Shown piece by piece: positions 43,547-53,588 of a stretch of 64,000 nt of DNA; the first letter of the stretch is position 1, and the number at the start of each line of letters is the position of its first letter. The notes beneath the pieces were generated by a model that did not search any database, had not been told where the DNA came from, and saw only the letters and a program-made list of their open reading frames with translations. The DNA is from Patiria miniata (Eukaryota; Echinodermata; Asteroidea; Valvatida; Asterinidae). The stretch covers positions 1,011,501 to 1,075,500 of the forward strand of contig NW_024037057.1 in assembly GCF_015706575.1 (NCBI RefSeq), written 5' to 3'. The position numbers and the translations under genes were made by a program.

Positions 43547-46500
43547 ATGTATGTCAAACACATGATGGCCCTGCATCTGTTTTTATCAGTTGTCTCTTTG
43601 CTACTTCTATATCAACAAGTCATCCCAGAGCACAATCCAGCTATCTCCAACCCTGCAAGCAACATGACATTATTGATGGCAGGTGACATCCATCCAAACC
43701 CGGGACCTCGTGTAAAATATTCCAGCATATACCCTTGTGGATTATGTGAGTACCCTGTCACATGGAACTGCAAAGGTGTTGCCTGTGACGATTGTAGTAT
43801 CTGGTATCACCAGTCCTGCATTGATTTGTGCTCAGCTGACTTTGAATTATTAAATCATTCCAACATTCAATGGAAATGCCACAAATGTGATAGCACAAAC
43901 TGTGATAGCTTTACATACCATAGTTATGAACTACGCTACCCCAGCGATGACTTGAACATCGACTCAAACATCGAACTTGGCAATATACCATCATCAGAAA
44001 ATTCCTTTAGACCACTGCAGACAAGTAGTCCAATAGCAAGTACCCAGACTGATGATGAAAGAACTAGGGAAAGTTACACATTGTCACAAGTATGTAGCCC
44101 AACCATGGCAACACAAATGCCAAGGGCCCACAGCTCAGTCTCATATCGGCCAGGCACACAAAATCTAAGAATAATGACAGTAAACTGCCGGAGTGTGCTG
44201 GCCAAAAGGTCAGAACTTGCCATCGCCATTGAATATATCAAACCGGACATTGTATGTGGAACCGAATCTTGGCTGACAGGAATAAAACCAGGCCAAAACC
44301 CTTCTGAGGGTTATGTGAAATCAAGTGAAATCTTCCCAGAAAATTACATTGCCTACAGAAACGATCGCTGTAGCCTAGGTGGAGGAGTCTTCGTACTTGC
44401 TCATCGAAACTTGGTCACAGTTGAGCTCCCGCAACTTGTGACAAATTGTGAACTCGAATGGGTCAAAGTAAAACTGGAAAATAATAAAGAACTGATCATT
44501 GGATCCTTTTACATGCCCCACCGAAATATTACCACATTGAATGAACTGGATAAGTCATTCAAACTTTTGACAAGCTGTGGTTTCCAAGATAAGCATATTA
44601 TCCTTGCAGGTGACTTCAATTGCCCCGACATAGATTGGGAGCACTGTATTGTTGACCCAAGGAGCAAAGACAATACAACACAACAAATGTTGCTTGACAT
44701 AACTTCTCACCTCACTCAAGTCCATATGTCACCCACGCGTGAGGACAACTTACTGGACCTTGTACTTACATCAAACCCAAGCCTTGTAAAGTCCTCGGTT
44801 TCTGCACCAGGGATATCTGACCACGACATTGTGATCACCGACATAGCAACTAAACCGACTATTACTAAACAAGCACCAAAGAAATACTACCAATTCTCAC
44901 AAGCCAATTGGGAGAGCTTAGCTGGAAACTTGGATGCACTCTCACAGGACATCATAAGTATGCAACAAAGCGGCTCCAATGTACACCAGATGTGGGAAAA
45001 ATTCAGTTCAACGGTACTAAGCGAAATTGACAAACACATCCCCCACAAGATCAGGAAAGGTAACAACTGGTTACCCTGGCTAGACAAATCCATCGTGAAA
45101 ATGATCAAAAGGAAAAGAAGACTGTACAAGCGTGCAAAGAAAAACAACAAATGGGAAGCATACCGTAGCCTCCAAAAACAATGTAGGAGGAAAATCCGAA
45201 GAGCCCACTGGAACTACATCAATAAAGTCATTCAGGAAAGTCTCGCAAACAACAACAGTAAGCCATTCTGGAGATACATCAAAAACAGACGCCAAGATAA
45301 TGTCGGTGTTGCCCCACTAAAGCACAAGGGGACCTTGTACAGTAATAGCTCATCTAAGGCAAAAATACTCATCGAACAGTTTAAGTCAGTGTTTACACAG
45401 GACAAAAATCGTGATCTCCCAGAAGTAAACACAAAAGTAGATCAACCAATTCCACGTATCGTCGTCCACTCAGTTGGTGTAGCCAAACTGCTGAAGAAGA
45501 TTAACATTGCAAAAGCACCTGGACCAGACAACCTACCAAACGCCGTGCTGAAAAATTGTGCTGACAACATCGCACCTGGTCTTGCAGCAATATACCAAAC
45601 TTCTCTTGACTCCGGCATCCTACCTGGAGATTGGCTTAAGGCCAATGTATCCTGTGTTTTCAAGAAAGGAGACAAACACCTAGCCGAGAATTACCGTCCA
45701 ATCTCCCTAACCTCAGTACTCTGTAAGCAACTGGAACATATCATTTACAAACACATCATTTCACACCTTGAATATCACCAAATCCTCACACAGTTAAACC
45801 ATGGTTTCCGTCGTGGCTATTCCTGTGAAACACAACTTACAGTTACACTACATGACCTACAAAAATCTTTTGACGAGAAAAAGCAAGTTGATATTGCCAT
45901 ACTCGACTTCAGTAAAGCATTTGACACCATCCCACACAACAAACTCCTCCACAAGCTCCACAACTACGGCATCAGGGGCCCTCTACATCAGTGGTTAACC
46001 TGCTTTCTCACCCAACGCACAATGAGAGTGGTATTGGAAGGAGTAGCTTCTCGGGAAGTGCCGGTCGACTCTGGGGTCCCCCAAGGGACAGTGTTGGGTC
46101 CATTGCTGTTCCTTTGCCACATCAATGACCTTCCAGCCAGTGTGACATCCAAAGTCCGTCTCTTCGCAGATGACTGCCTGCTGTACCGACAAATAGATGA
46201 CCCCAGTGATCATGTCATCCTCCAACAAGACATCGAAAACCTGGAAACTTGGGCGGGAAAATGGGGAATGCGCTTCAATGCCAAAAAATGTAACATTCTC
46301 AGCATTAGGAATAAATCAACACGTTTCTACACATTAGACAACACTGTTCTTCATCAAGTACCTAGCAACCGGTATCTTGGTATACACATCTCTGAGGACC
46401 TCAAATGGAATACACACATATCCAGTATATCCAAGAAGGCTGGCTCCACTTTAGGTTTTCTTCGCAGAAACCTTAGGGGTTGCCCAGTCAACTGCAGAAG

Positions 46501-47032
46501 AACTGCCTACCTAGCTCTGGTACGACCAATCTTGGAATACGGAGCTACAGTATGGGACCCTTACATAAAAGCCAATATTGACCGACTGGAACGCATCCAA
46601 CATCGAGCGGTACGCTTCATCACCGGAGACTACAGATCACAGAAGCCCAGTTGCCTCACAAAAATGCTACAAAATCAACAACTACCATCTCTGCAAGACA
46701 GAAGGAAACAATTACGACTCACATTCATGTACAAAGTGGTTAAGGGGCTAGTGCCAGCCATACCATCTCAGCTCTACCTAACATCTAAAAAACCTGGGAG
46801 ACAAATTCGACCAAGAACACTTTTCAACTCTGCAACAACACACTCCATTGAAAGCTCCGTAGCTGTCAACTCAAGGTGCTACAGAGTTCCTCGGAGCAAC
46901 ACAGATCAATTCAAGTACTCCTTCTTCAACAGAACTATAATTGACTGGAACCATTTAGAGGAATGCGTAGTCCAAGCCGACTCTGTTGACACCTTCAAAT
47001 CCCTCATCAGCCGCGGACCTCTCTCTCAATAA
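43547..47032 (+). CDS. LINE ORF2-like protein, intact (PHD finger, APE endonuclease, reverse transcriptase), with 2A-like motif
   Basis: A single open frame of 1161 residues from a CR1/L2-group non-LTR retrotransposon. Residues 8-27 are strongly hydrophobic. Residues 46-54 read GDIHPNPGP, close to the ribosome-skipping 2A core D-V/I-E-x-N-P-G-P but with His in place of Glu. Residues 64-114 form a PHD-like Cys/His zinc finger (CGLC, CDDC, H, CHKC). Residues 208-432 are the apurinic-type endonuclease: N213, E240, the GDFN site at 355-358, and SDH at 424-426. The RT follows, with RPISL at 717-721, LDFSKAFD at 786-793, GVPQG at 843-847 and FADD at 873-876, and then a C-terminal region with RPILEYGATVWDPY. 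It nicks target DNA and reverse-transcribes its RNA in place. All catalytic residues I can check are present, so this copy could be recent. Confidence 0.93.
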   Translation: MYVKHMMALHLFLSVVSLLLLYQQVIPEHNPAISNPASNMTLLMAGDIHPNPGPRVKYSSIYPCGLCEYPVTWNCKGVACDDCSIWYHQSCIDLCSADFELLNHSNIQWKCHKCDSTNCDSFTYHSYELRYPSDDLNIDSNIELGNIPSSENSFRPLQTSSPIASTQTDDERTRESYTLSQVCSPTMATQMPRAHSSVSYRPGTQNLRIMTVNCRSVLAKRSELAIAIEYIKPDIVCGTESWLTGIKPGQNPSEGYVKSSEIFPENYIAYRNDRCSLGGGVFVLAHRNLVTVELPQLVTNCELEWVKVKLENNKELIIGSFYMPHRNITTLNELDKSFKLLTSCGFQDKHIILAGDFNCPDIDWEHCIVDPRSKDNTTQQMLLDITSHLTQVHMSPTREDNLLDLVLTSNPSLVKSSVSAPGISDHDIVITDIATKPTITKQAPKKYYQFSQANWESLAGNLDALSQDIISMQQSGSNVHQMWEKFSSTVLSEIDKHIPHKIRKGNNWLPWLDKSIVKMIKRKRRLYKRAKKNNKWEAYRSLQKQCRRKIRRAHWNYINKVIQESLANNNSKPFWRYIKNRRQDNVGVAPLKHKGTLYSNSSSKAKILIEQFKSVFTQDKNRDLPEVNTKVDQPIPRIVVHSVGVAKLLKKINIAKAPGPDNLPNAVLKNCADNIAPGLAAIYQTSLDSGILPGDWLKANVSCVFKKGDKHLAENYRPISLTSVLCKQLEHIIYKHIISHLEYHQILTQLNHGFRRGYSCETQLTVTLHDLQKSFDEKKQVDIAILDFSKAFDTIPHNKLLHKLHNYGIRGPLHQWLTCFLTQRTMRVVLEGVASREVPVDSGVPQGTVLGPLLFLCHINDLPASVTSKVRLFADDCLLYRQIDDPSDHVILQQDIENLETWAGKWGMRFNAKKCNILSIRNKSTRFYTLDNTVLHQVPSNRYLGIHISEDLKWNTHISSISKKAGSTLGFLRRNLRGCPVNCRRTAYLALVRPILEYGATVWDPYIKANIDRLERIQHRAVRFITGDYRSQKPSCLTKMLQNQQLPSLQDRRKQLRLTFMYKVVKGLVPAIPSQLYLTSKKPGRQIRPRTLFNSATTHSIESSVAVNSRCYRVPRSNTDQFKYSFFNRTIIDWNHLEECVVQADSVDTFKSLISRGPLSQ
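43682..43708 (+). other. 2A-like ribosome-skipping motif (GDIHPNPGP)
   Basis: Lies 45 residues from the start, between a hydrophobic N-terminal segment and the PHD finger. 2A peptides stop peptide-bond formation before the final Pro. APE-type LINEs of sea urchins and other marine animals are reported to carry active 2A sequences at this position. The Glu of the consensus is His here, so activity is uncertain. Confidence 0.6.
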
Positions 47033-47846
47033 GTTACTGTACAGTGAACACCCTCTCTCTCTCCCGTTGCTCTTATGCCAGAATTGGTTTCTTGCAACGT
47101 ACACCTACAGATACAGAGATACAGATCTATGTAATCTTGGAAATACTCAGGTGCTTCGTTTTAAGCAGGTGGCACGGCACGTTTCCAAAACAACCACTTG
47201 TAAAAAAAACGGGGATTTCGTAAAAAATAAACCCAAAACGTGAAAAAACGCATGTTATGCTAAACCCGCTAATCATGGTAACTTATAGGACTGTGCTTCT
47301 CACCTGTTGCTTGTTGGGGGAGGGGGCGACGGGGGTGGGGCGACCACCTTTTTTAAATTGAGCGATGAAATGGGAAGCAAGAACGACTCTATCGTACCTT
47401 TTGTAGACCAACCTTGAGTGTCATTTTTGTTGAGTGGAGCACTTTTTCCGGCGAAAGTTCGTGTCAGCAGCGTATCCAGCATTTGATGTGTGTGTGTGGG
47501 GGGGGGGGGGGGGGGCGCGACCGCACATCCGCAAACATATATTTAATTCATTGCTGACCAAAAAAAAATGTCAACAAAAATCTGCCGGCCCCCCCCCCCC
47601 TTGATACGCCACTGGTTCGTGTTCTAGTTCACACGCACGGGAAGTTGGTTTTGCGCGTTTCTTTCCAAATCGTCAAGCGGTAAAAAACAAACGTGAAACA
47701 GCCATAAAATTTGTAGTTTTGATGGTCTTGCTTAAGTGAAAACAGACTATAGGACGAATCTTAGTTCTGATCGATTTTAGAGCGGGGACTCCGCGTCTTG
47801 AGTCATCAAATGAGTCGCAAGATAAGACACGTTTTGTGAAATCGGC

Positions 47847-47916
47847 CCCAGGTGATGCGTGGAGTATTCTATTTTCCCTCAGCTTCGCCAGGGAAAATAG
47901 AACGCTCCACGGTTAC
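47847..47916. repeat. Hairpin with CAGCTTCGCC loop
   Basis: Arms gtggagtattctattttccc and gggaaaatagaacgctccac face each other across tcagcttcgcca, giving about 20 bp of stem with two or three mismatches. A similar arrangement with the loop ctcggcttcgccgg is at about 62350-62413. Confidence 0.7.
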
Positions 47917-48599
47917 CTGCGTAGTTTAACTTAACTATTTGCGCCCCCCCCCCGCCTCGAACTGATAATAGCTGTCATTGGATGGATTTTATTTAGCCTA
48001 TATGACCAGGGGCATAGGCGTGACGAGAGACAAGTGGGCATTCCACCACCCCACCCCATCACCCATGGAAATGACAACTTCACAACCACTTCTAGTATTA
48101 GAGTTGATGGACACCATTTGCAAACATTCAAAAATAAAAATGTCAAAATATCAAGAAATATCCCACTTGATTATTAGTTAATAATAGGATTCTGCGTCCA
48201 TTGAAGTCAATACGCAGTGTGCTGTCATTTTGAGCGCAAGAGGAATTCCCCTCATTTCCTTGCGATGATTTGGACCGAACCATCGCGCTGACAACGGAAA
48301 ACTATGCTTTGAGTAGAGAAAAATAAAGATGAAGTATCAGGTTAGTGTTTTCACAACCTGCTGCAGATTGTTTGTTTTGTTGTCATTAAATCGGCGAATG
48401 CACTTTTTTGCAAATGCTGTCCTGTAGTTGTAAGACCAAAAATATCACTCAGTTATGTCCGCTTCGAAGAGCGCCCTCATTAGTCAGATGGTATCAACCT
48501 CCACATTTTGAATTTACCGCAGCTGGGTGGCGATATATTTTCCCAAATCACACAGTCGCTACTATATTACATGCCAAAATATGGTGTTCAAAACTACCA

Positions 48600-48660
48600 T
48601 CTCGATCAAGTCACTGATCACAAATCCAATGGTGTGAGTTCGATTCCCATTGGATGCTTC
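48600..48660 (+). repeat. B-box-like tRNA-derived remnant
   Basis: agttcgattcc matches a pol III B box and sits in a stem atccaatgg/ccattggat. No convincing A box or cloverleaf upstream. Could be a SINE fragment or chance. Confidence 0.25.
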
Positions 48661-49291
48661 TTTTTGTTTTATTTCTTCTTCTTTACTCCTTTCATTTTTT
48701 AGTAAAAAGGGTTTGTTAGTCATTTTGGAACATTTTTCTTTTACCGATTTGTGTTTTGGAGGATTTGTTCAGGCAGACTAAAGTCCCATAAAGTGACTAG
48801 CACCTCAAAGTACACGCCCATAGCAAATTGGTATGGAATTCAAATCGCGGCCAGGTCACCGTACAAAACCCTTGCAAGGGGTGGTCTGTTGGCAAATTTT
48901 GCCCACCAGTGAACTAGTAACTCTGACCCCCTTCAGAACAAATAATAAAACCTGGTGACGCCCAGCATCCGGGGTCAACTGTTGGGCTTTCATTTGTCAT
49001 TTGAGTTACCAAGTTGCCAGGGTCAATATCATTATTTATATTTCGCCAACTCCGGAGAGACTCACCCTGTAGATTGTTTCTCGTATTGCAATCTGATCCA
49101 CCCTTAGAAGCTAATAGAACATACCTCATTAGCATAACAAAAGGCCCTTCCCCGGCGTGGTAGTGAAGCTGCGTTCTCCCAGGGTATCTGTGTCTTTGTT
49201 TTTTTTGTGTCGCAGTCTATCCACACGCTTTTATCTTACTCGCGTTCTAAACGACAACTTTCCGTGATAGATTACAAGGATTTACTCCATC

Positions 49292-50689
49292 ATGCCGAAG
49301 TCTCGTCAGAGTTTTCCTTCAGCTCCGTGCACGGTGTCTCGACCCCCTGACGATGAGAAACCCCCTTCGCCTGCAGAAGACATCTTAGCTATGGCAGCTA
49401 GAGAAATTTCCCCGTCGGGGGTAAATTTGGCGGACCAAGCCAAGGCTCCTCAGTGGGCTGACGGCTTTTCGGGCGGCGGGTCTCCATGCCCAAAGCCCCC
49501 TGCAAGTGTAACAGATCCGCGGCCTAGTACGTCAGCTCCGTCTGGTACTGGCCCTGGTGCGCCACGCCCACCGACTACAGCTCAACCGCACTTTCCACAG
49601 TTCCCCGCTCAGTCGGGCTACTGGTACCCTCAGCCACCATCAGCTCCCTGGGGAACCCCTGGTGGCCCTGGCCCATCAACGATGCCTGCTGGTTTATTCA
49701 ATCAGTGGGGCATCCCTGTCCAGTATTTTCCGCAGCCGATTTACAGCGGTCTCTCGGAGCATCCTCCCGCTAGCGCTCCAACTCTGACGGCCCCTGGCTC
49801 ACATGCACAGCGCCCTCCTGCTGCTGCGGCTGATGACGGCGGCCATCTTGAAATAGTCAACGTTAGTGACGACGAGTCTGAGTCCTCCTTTTCCGCAGTT
49901 TCTACTGCCGGTAGAGAGCCCTTTCGCCTTCCTCACAAGAAAGACACAGGTATAAATCCTATCTCAGAGAAGGTGATTTCATGGTGGGAGGAACTGAGAA
50001 CCCACAAGTTGTCCTCCGACGATTATAAAGAGGAAATTTCACCGTACAACGTCCCGTCGGGCCAGGGAAAATTCTTTTCCGCCCCGGAACTTCCGTCTGG
50101 TTTGAAGAAGGTGTTCAAACAGGTAAATTCCTCAACCATTAACAGTGATGAGAAGTTAAGAGCTTCCCATACTCATATCCTCGAGGCAGTCAAACCCTTG
50201 CTACGCCTTTTTGACGCAGTTACAGATGATGAGTGCCCCAATGAAGTTCCTAAAGAACTCGTCCAGGATCATCTTTCGTCGGCCATTATTTTACTCGGCT
50301 CTGGCAGTCAAGGGCTCGCCTTGGCGAGACAACATGCATTTGATGACATTGTCGACCGCAAATTTGATGTCCTCAAGAAGAACCCTCCTTCGTTAGGTGA
50401 ACTCTTCGGATCATCCTTGTTGAAAGACATTGAGGAGACAGAAAAGGTCAACAAATTGGCCTCCAAAGTCACGGGCACAGGCGGAAAATCTCAGCAGTCT
50501 AACCCTTCTAAGGATAGACGTTTCACGCCTTATCAACTGGCCTCCAGGTCGTTCAGAGGGCGTCGCCCATCACGGGGTGCCTACAATCGCTTCCCAGGTA
50601 GGAATTACCAACAGTTCAAGGATTTCCCAAGATCGCGAAATCCCAAGACGGCCTACGCCACTACAGATAAGTCTAGTTCAAAAAACTAG
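49292..50689 (+). CDS. DIRS gag-like protein
   Basis: First long frame of the DIRS element: a Pro/Ser/Gly-rich N-terminal part, a more ordered middle, and an Arg-rich C-terminus (FRGRRPSRGAYNRF). It is in the position and of the type of DIRS ORF1. No zinc knuckle seen. Confidence 0.8.
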   Translation: MPKSRQSFPSAPCTVSRPPDDEKPPSPAEDILAMAAREISPSGVNLADQAKAPQWADGFSGGGSPCPKPPASVTDPRPSTSAPSGTGPGAPRPPTTAQPHFPQFPAQSGYWYPQPPSAPWGTPGGPGPSTMPAGLFNQWGIPVQYFPQPIYSGLSEHPPASAPTLTAPGSHAQRPPAAAADDGGHLEIVNVSDDESESSFSAVSTAGREPFRLPHKKDTGINPISEKVISWWEELRTHKLSSDDYKEEISPYNVPSGQGKFFSAPELPSGLKKVFKQVNSSTINSDEKLRASHTHILEAVKPLLRLFDAVTDDECPNEVPKELVQDHLSSAIILLGSGSQGLALARQHAFDDIVDRKFDVLKKNPPSLGELFGSSLLKDIEETEKVNKLASKVTGTGGKSQQSNPSKDRRFTPYQLASRSFRGRRPSRGAYNRFPGRNYQQFKDFPRSRNPKTAYATTDKSSSKN

Positions 50690-50703
50690 ATGCCCAGCTG
50701 TTT

Positions 50704-52758
50704 ATGCCCATCACTGGTGCCTCTCCAGCATTTTCTGTACCCCCTGCTGGTCGTTTGAAATATTTTTCTCACAACTGGTTGAAGTTGACTCATGACCCTT
50801 GGGTTCTTCAAGCCGTGGATGGTTACTGTATCAGTTTCACATCTACGCCGGTTCAGTCTTTTGTTCCTGTGACCCGGGCTCAGTCCGAGGAACACGCTTC
50901 AATTTTTAACCTCGAGATACAGAAGATGCTCGATAAAGGTGCAGTTTCAGAAGTTCAACCCGTTCAGGGACAATTTATTTCTACTTTGTTCATGGTTCCT
51001 AAGTCTTCTGGGGATCTCCGTCCAGTGATTAATTTAAGACCTTTGAATAGGTTTATCTCGTACCATCATTTCAAGATGGAAAACATTTCTTCAGTGAAAG
51101 ATCTCTTAGTGCAGGGGGATTGGATGTGTAAAATAGACCTGAAGGATGCTTATTTTTCAGTTCCTATTAATTCTGAGCATAGGAAATATCTCCGTTTTTT
51201 CTGGAACAAGGTCATTTATGAGTTTACTTGTCTTCCTTTCGGATTGTGTAGTGCGCCCCGAACCTTTACTAAGATACTTAAACCACTTGCCTTCCACCTC
51301 AGACAACGTGGTATTCGTTGTATTTTTTACCTGGATGATATCCTTATCCTCGAGTCTTCCTACGAGGGATGTGTGACAAATACTCAAGTGGCAACCAGTC
51401 TCCTTCAAGATTTGGGTTTCATTATCAACATAGAGAAATCCATTCTTGTCCCTACTCAGAATTTAACATACCTTGGTTTTCTTATCGACTCTTCATCCAT
51501 GACTCTCTCTCTGAACCAGGAGAAGATCGTAAAGATAATCAGCCACTGCCAAGAGATTTTGGAGGCGCAAACTGTCACAGTTCGACAACTCTCAAGCCTC
51601 ATCGGCAGGTTATCGTCCACAATTCTGGCAGTTTTTCAAGCCCAGATCTTCTACCGCAGTCTTCAGGAGGACAAAATCTCCGCCCTCCACAGGGAGAACA
51701 GTTACGAATCAGCTGTCACCCTTTCACAAGCTTCCCTGGAGGAGCTGCGAACATGGGTGCAATGTCTGCATGCATGGAACGGTCGGCATTTTCTTCATCC
51801 GACGCCAGATTTGACCCTTCAAACGGACGCTTCTATGTCGGGATGGGGAGCTTGTCTTCACTCCACGATAGGCGGCCGTTGGACAACTCTAGAACAACAA
51901 CATCATATCAACTACCTCGAACTGTTAGCAGTTTGGTATGCCATCCGATCTCTCCTCGCAGAGAGGCGGGACATCCATGTTCTTCTTCAGATGGACAGTT
52001 CAACAGCCATTGCATATATCAACCACCAAGGAGGGACTCACTCGGTTCCAATGTCTCGACTAGCTGTCAAGATCTGGGTATGGTGTCTCAAGAGAAACAT
52101 CACTCTAGCAGCTCAACATATACCGGGGTCCCAGAACATCACAGCAGACAGGATGTCACGAGTGTTCGACGATCGGGCGGAATGGCAACTCCGCCCAGAA
52201 GTCTTCCGCAGCATCATGGATGCCCTACATTTTGTCCCATCGGTAGACCTCTTTGCGTCTCGCCTGAATACACAACTAGAAACGTTCGTTTCATGGCAGC
52301 CAGACCCCATGGCTTGGAGGGTCAATGCTCTTCTTCTAAACTGGAAGGATGTAAACGGCTACGCTTTTCCTCCGTTTTCACTTCTTCTGAGAATCCTTCA
52401 AAAGATCCGCAGAGAGGAAGCTACAGTTGTTCTTGTCGCTCCAGTATGGAAGACTCAAGCTTGGTACCCCATGCTGCTGGAACTAGCAATAGACGTGCCA
52501 CTGCTCCTCCCACGGAGAACAGATCTCCTTCAGCTTCCCCACAATCGGTCACAAGTTCATCCACTGATAGGCCACCTCCAACTGGCCGCATGGAAGTTAT
52601 CAGGGCAAATCTCTCTTCAGAGGGACTTTCACAGACGGTGTCAGCCACAATCCTTGCTTCTTGGAGACCACAGTCCAATGCCCAGTATAACTCAGCATGG
52701 AGAAGGTGGGCAAGCTGGTGTTTACAGAGGAAACTTGATCCAGTTCACACCCCTGTAG
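50704..52758 (+). CDS. DIRS reverse transcriptase / RNase H / methyltransferase-like protein
   Basis: RT with LRPVINLRPLNRFI, KIDLKDAYFSVPI, LPFGLCSAPRTFTKILKPL and the FYLDDIL catalytic box, then RNase H (LQTDASMSGWGACLHS). A C-terminal region with VDLFASRLNTQL, YAFPPFSLLLRILQKI and APVWKTQAWYP is typical of the Dam-like methyltransferase domain found in DIRS elements. Confidence 0.9.
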   Translation: MPITGASPAFSVPPAGRLKYFSHNWLKLTHDPWVLQAVDGYCISFTSTPVQSFVPVTRAQSEEHASIFNLEIQKMLDKGAVSEVQPVQGQFISTLFMVPKSSGDLRPVINLRPLNRFISYHHFKMENISSVKDLLVQGDWMCKIDLKDAYFSVPINSEHRKYLRFFWNKVIYEFTCLPFGLCSAPRTFTKILKPLAFHLRQRGIRCIFYLDDILILESSYEGCVTNTQVATSLLQDLGFIINIEKSILVPTQNLTYLGFLIDSSSMTLSLNQEKIVKIISHCQEILEAQTVTVRQLSSLIGRLSSTILAVFQAQIFYRSLQEDKISALHRENSYESAVTLSQASLEELRTWVQCLHAWNGRHFLHPTPDLTLQTDASMSGWGACLHSTIGGRWTTLEQQHHINYLELLAVWYAIRSLLAERRDIHVLLQMDSSTAIAYINHQGGTHSVPMSRLAVKIWVWCLKRNITLAAQHIPGSQNITADRMSRVFDDRAEWQLRPEVFRSIMDALHFVPSVDLFASRLNTQLETFVSWQPDPMAWRVNALLLNWKDVNGYAFPPFSLLLRILQKIRREEATVVLVAPVWKTQAWYPMLLELAIDVPLLLPRRTDLLQLPHNRSQVHPLIGHLQLAAWKLSGQISLQRDFHRRCQPQSLLLGDHSPMPSITQHGEGGQAGVYRGNLIQFTPL

Positions 52759-53588
52759 CTGATTTCTTAGAGTTTCTTCAGCAGTTGTTTGACGAAGGTC
52801 TGTCCTACAGAACCATTAATGGCTATCGTTCTGCGATTTCATCAGCTCACTGCTTAATTGATAATTTGCCTATGGGTCAACATCGTTTAGTGAAACGTTT
52901 CTTTAAAGGTATTTTTGGACTTCGCCCTCCAAGACCGAAGTACAACAGCACATGGGACGTTGGGAAGGTCCTTGGATTCATCAAGTCTCTCCCCGACAAT
53001 CGCCGTTTGTCCTTGAGGCAGTTAACCCTCAAGTTAGCCATGCTGCTTGCACTTGTAACTGCCAGTCGCCGAGCTTCCTTGACAGCTATTGATGTCGATA
53101 ACATGACTCGATCATCTGATGGAAAATACCGTTTTCTCCTTGTCAAGCCATCGAAGTGTGTTTCTGTCAGTAAGCCCTTCCATCAAATTGAGATTTCCAA
53201 GTTCCAGCCGGTCAGAAATCTCTGCCCAGTTCGTTCTTTAGAAGAGTATCTTCAGAGAACCCAACATCACAGAGGTACTGGTTCTTCTAGGATGACCCAG
53301 CTTTTCCTCTCCCATTCAAAGCCATTCCATCCAGTGGTCCCCTCAACAATTTCTAGATGGTTGAAAGACTTAATGTCTCAGTCTGGCATTGATACATCAC
53401 AGTTTCAGGCCCACTCAACAAGAAGTGCAAGTACTTCAGCCGCAGCTCGAGCTGGGGTCTCCACAAGTGAAATTTTAAAAACAGCAGACTGGTCATCAGC
53501 CTCTACCTTTGCCAATTTCTACCACAGACACCTCCCTCTGTCAGACTTTGGAGGTGCTGTGCTGTCATCGGCAACACAACAGCTTTAA
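51369..53588 (+). CDS. DIRS tyrosine recombinase (C-terminal half of an overlapping frame)
   Basis: The recombinase domain occupies roughly 52600-53588. It shows the core-binding part (LSYRTINGYRSAISSAH) and catalytic surroundings LVTASRRASLTAIDV, HSTRSASTSAAARAG and the FYHRHL tyrosine region. The upstream part of the open frame overlaps the RT frame; frame overlap between RT and recombinase is usual in DIRS. Confidence 0.85.
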   Translation: MCDKYSSGNQSPSRFGFHYQHREIHSCPYSEFNIPWFSYRLFIHDSLSEPGEDRKDNQPLPRDFGGANCHSSTTLKPHRQVIVHNSGSFSSPDLLPQSSGGQNLRPPQGEQLRISCHPFTSFPGGAANMGAMSACMERSAFSSSDARFDPSNGRFYVGMGSLSSLHDRRPLDNSRTTTSYQLPRTVSSLVCHPISPRREAGHPCSSSDGQFNSHCIYQPPRRDSLGSNVSTSCQDLGMVSQEKHHSSSSTYTGVPEHHSRQDVTSVRRSGGMATPPRSLPQHHGCPTFCPIGRPLCVSPEYTTRNVRFMAARPHGLEGQCSSSKLEGCKRLRFSSVFTSSENPSKDPQRGSYSCSCRSSMEDSSLVPHAAGTSNRRATAPPTENRSPSASPQSVTSSSTDRPPPTGRMEVIRANLSSEGLSQTVSATILASWRPQSNAQYNSAWRRWASWCLQRKLDPVHTPVADFLEFLQQLFDEGLSYRTINGYRSAISSAHCLIDNLPMGQHRLVKRFFKGIFGLRPPRPKYNSTWDVGKVLGFIKSLPDNRRLSLRQLTLKLAMLLALVTASRRASLTAIDVDNMTRSSDGKYRFLLVKPSKCVSVSKPFHQIEISKFQPVRNLCPVRSLEEYLQRTQHHRGTGSSRMTQLFLSHSKPFHPVVPSTISRWLKDLMSQSGIDTSQFQAHSTRSASTSAAARAGVSTSEILKTADWSSASTFANFYHRHLPLSDFGGAVLSSATQQL

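Larger units (their letters stand above)
47033..49034. other. LINE 3' flank and unassigned sequence
   Basis: After the LINE stop codon, a likely short 3'UTR with an acagatacagagatacagat run ends near 47135; its exact 3' end is not clear. Farther on are a (TG)n plus G17-type run at about 47485-47515, a poly-C run at 47588, and a hairpin at 47847-47916. A tRNA-like stretch lies at about 48617-48655. Nothing supports a gene. Confidence 0.4.

Noticed and set aside
44509-46228. Minus-strand open frames across the LINE
   Set aside because: Antisense shadows of the 1161-residue LINE ORF.
48600-48660. tRNA or SINE promoter
   Set aside because: Only a B-box-like string in a stem; no A box or cloverleaf. 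Kept as a low-confidence remnant only.
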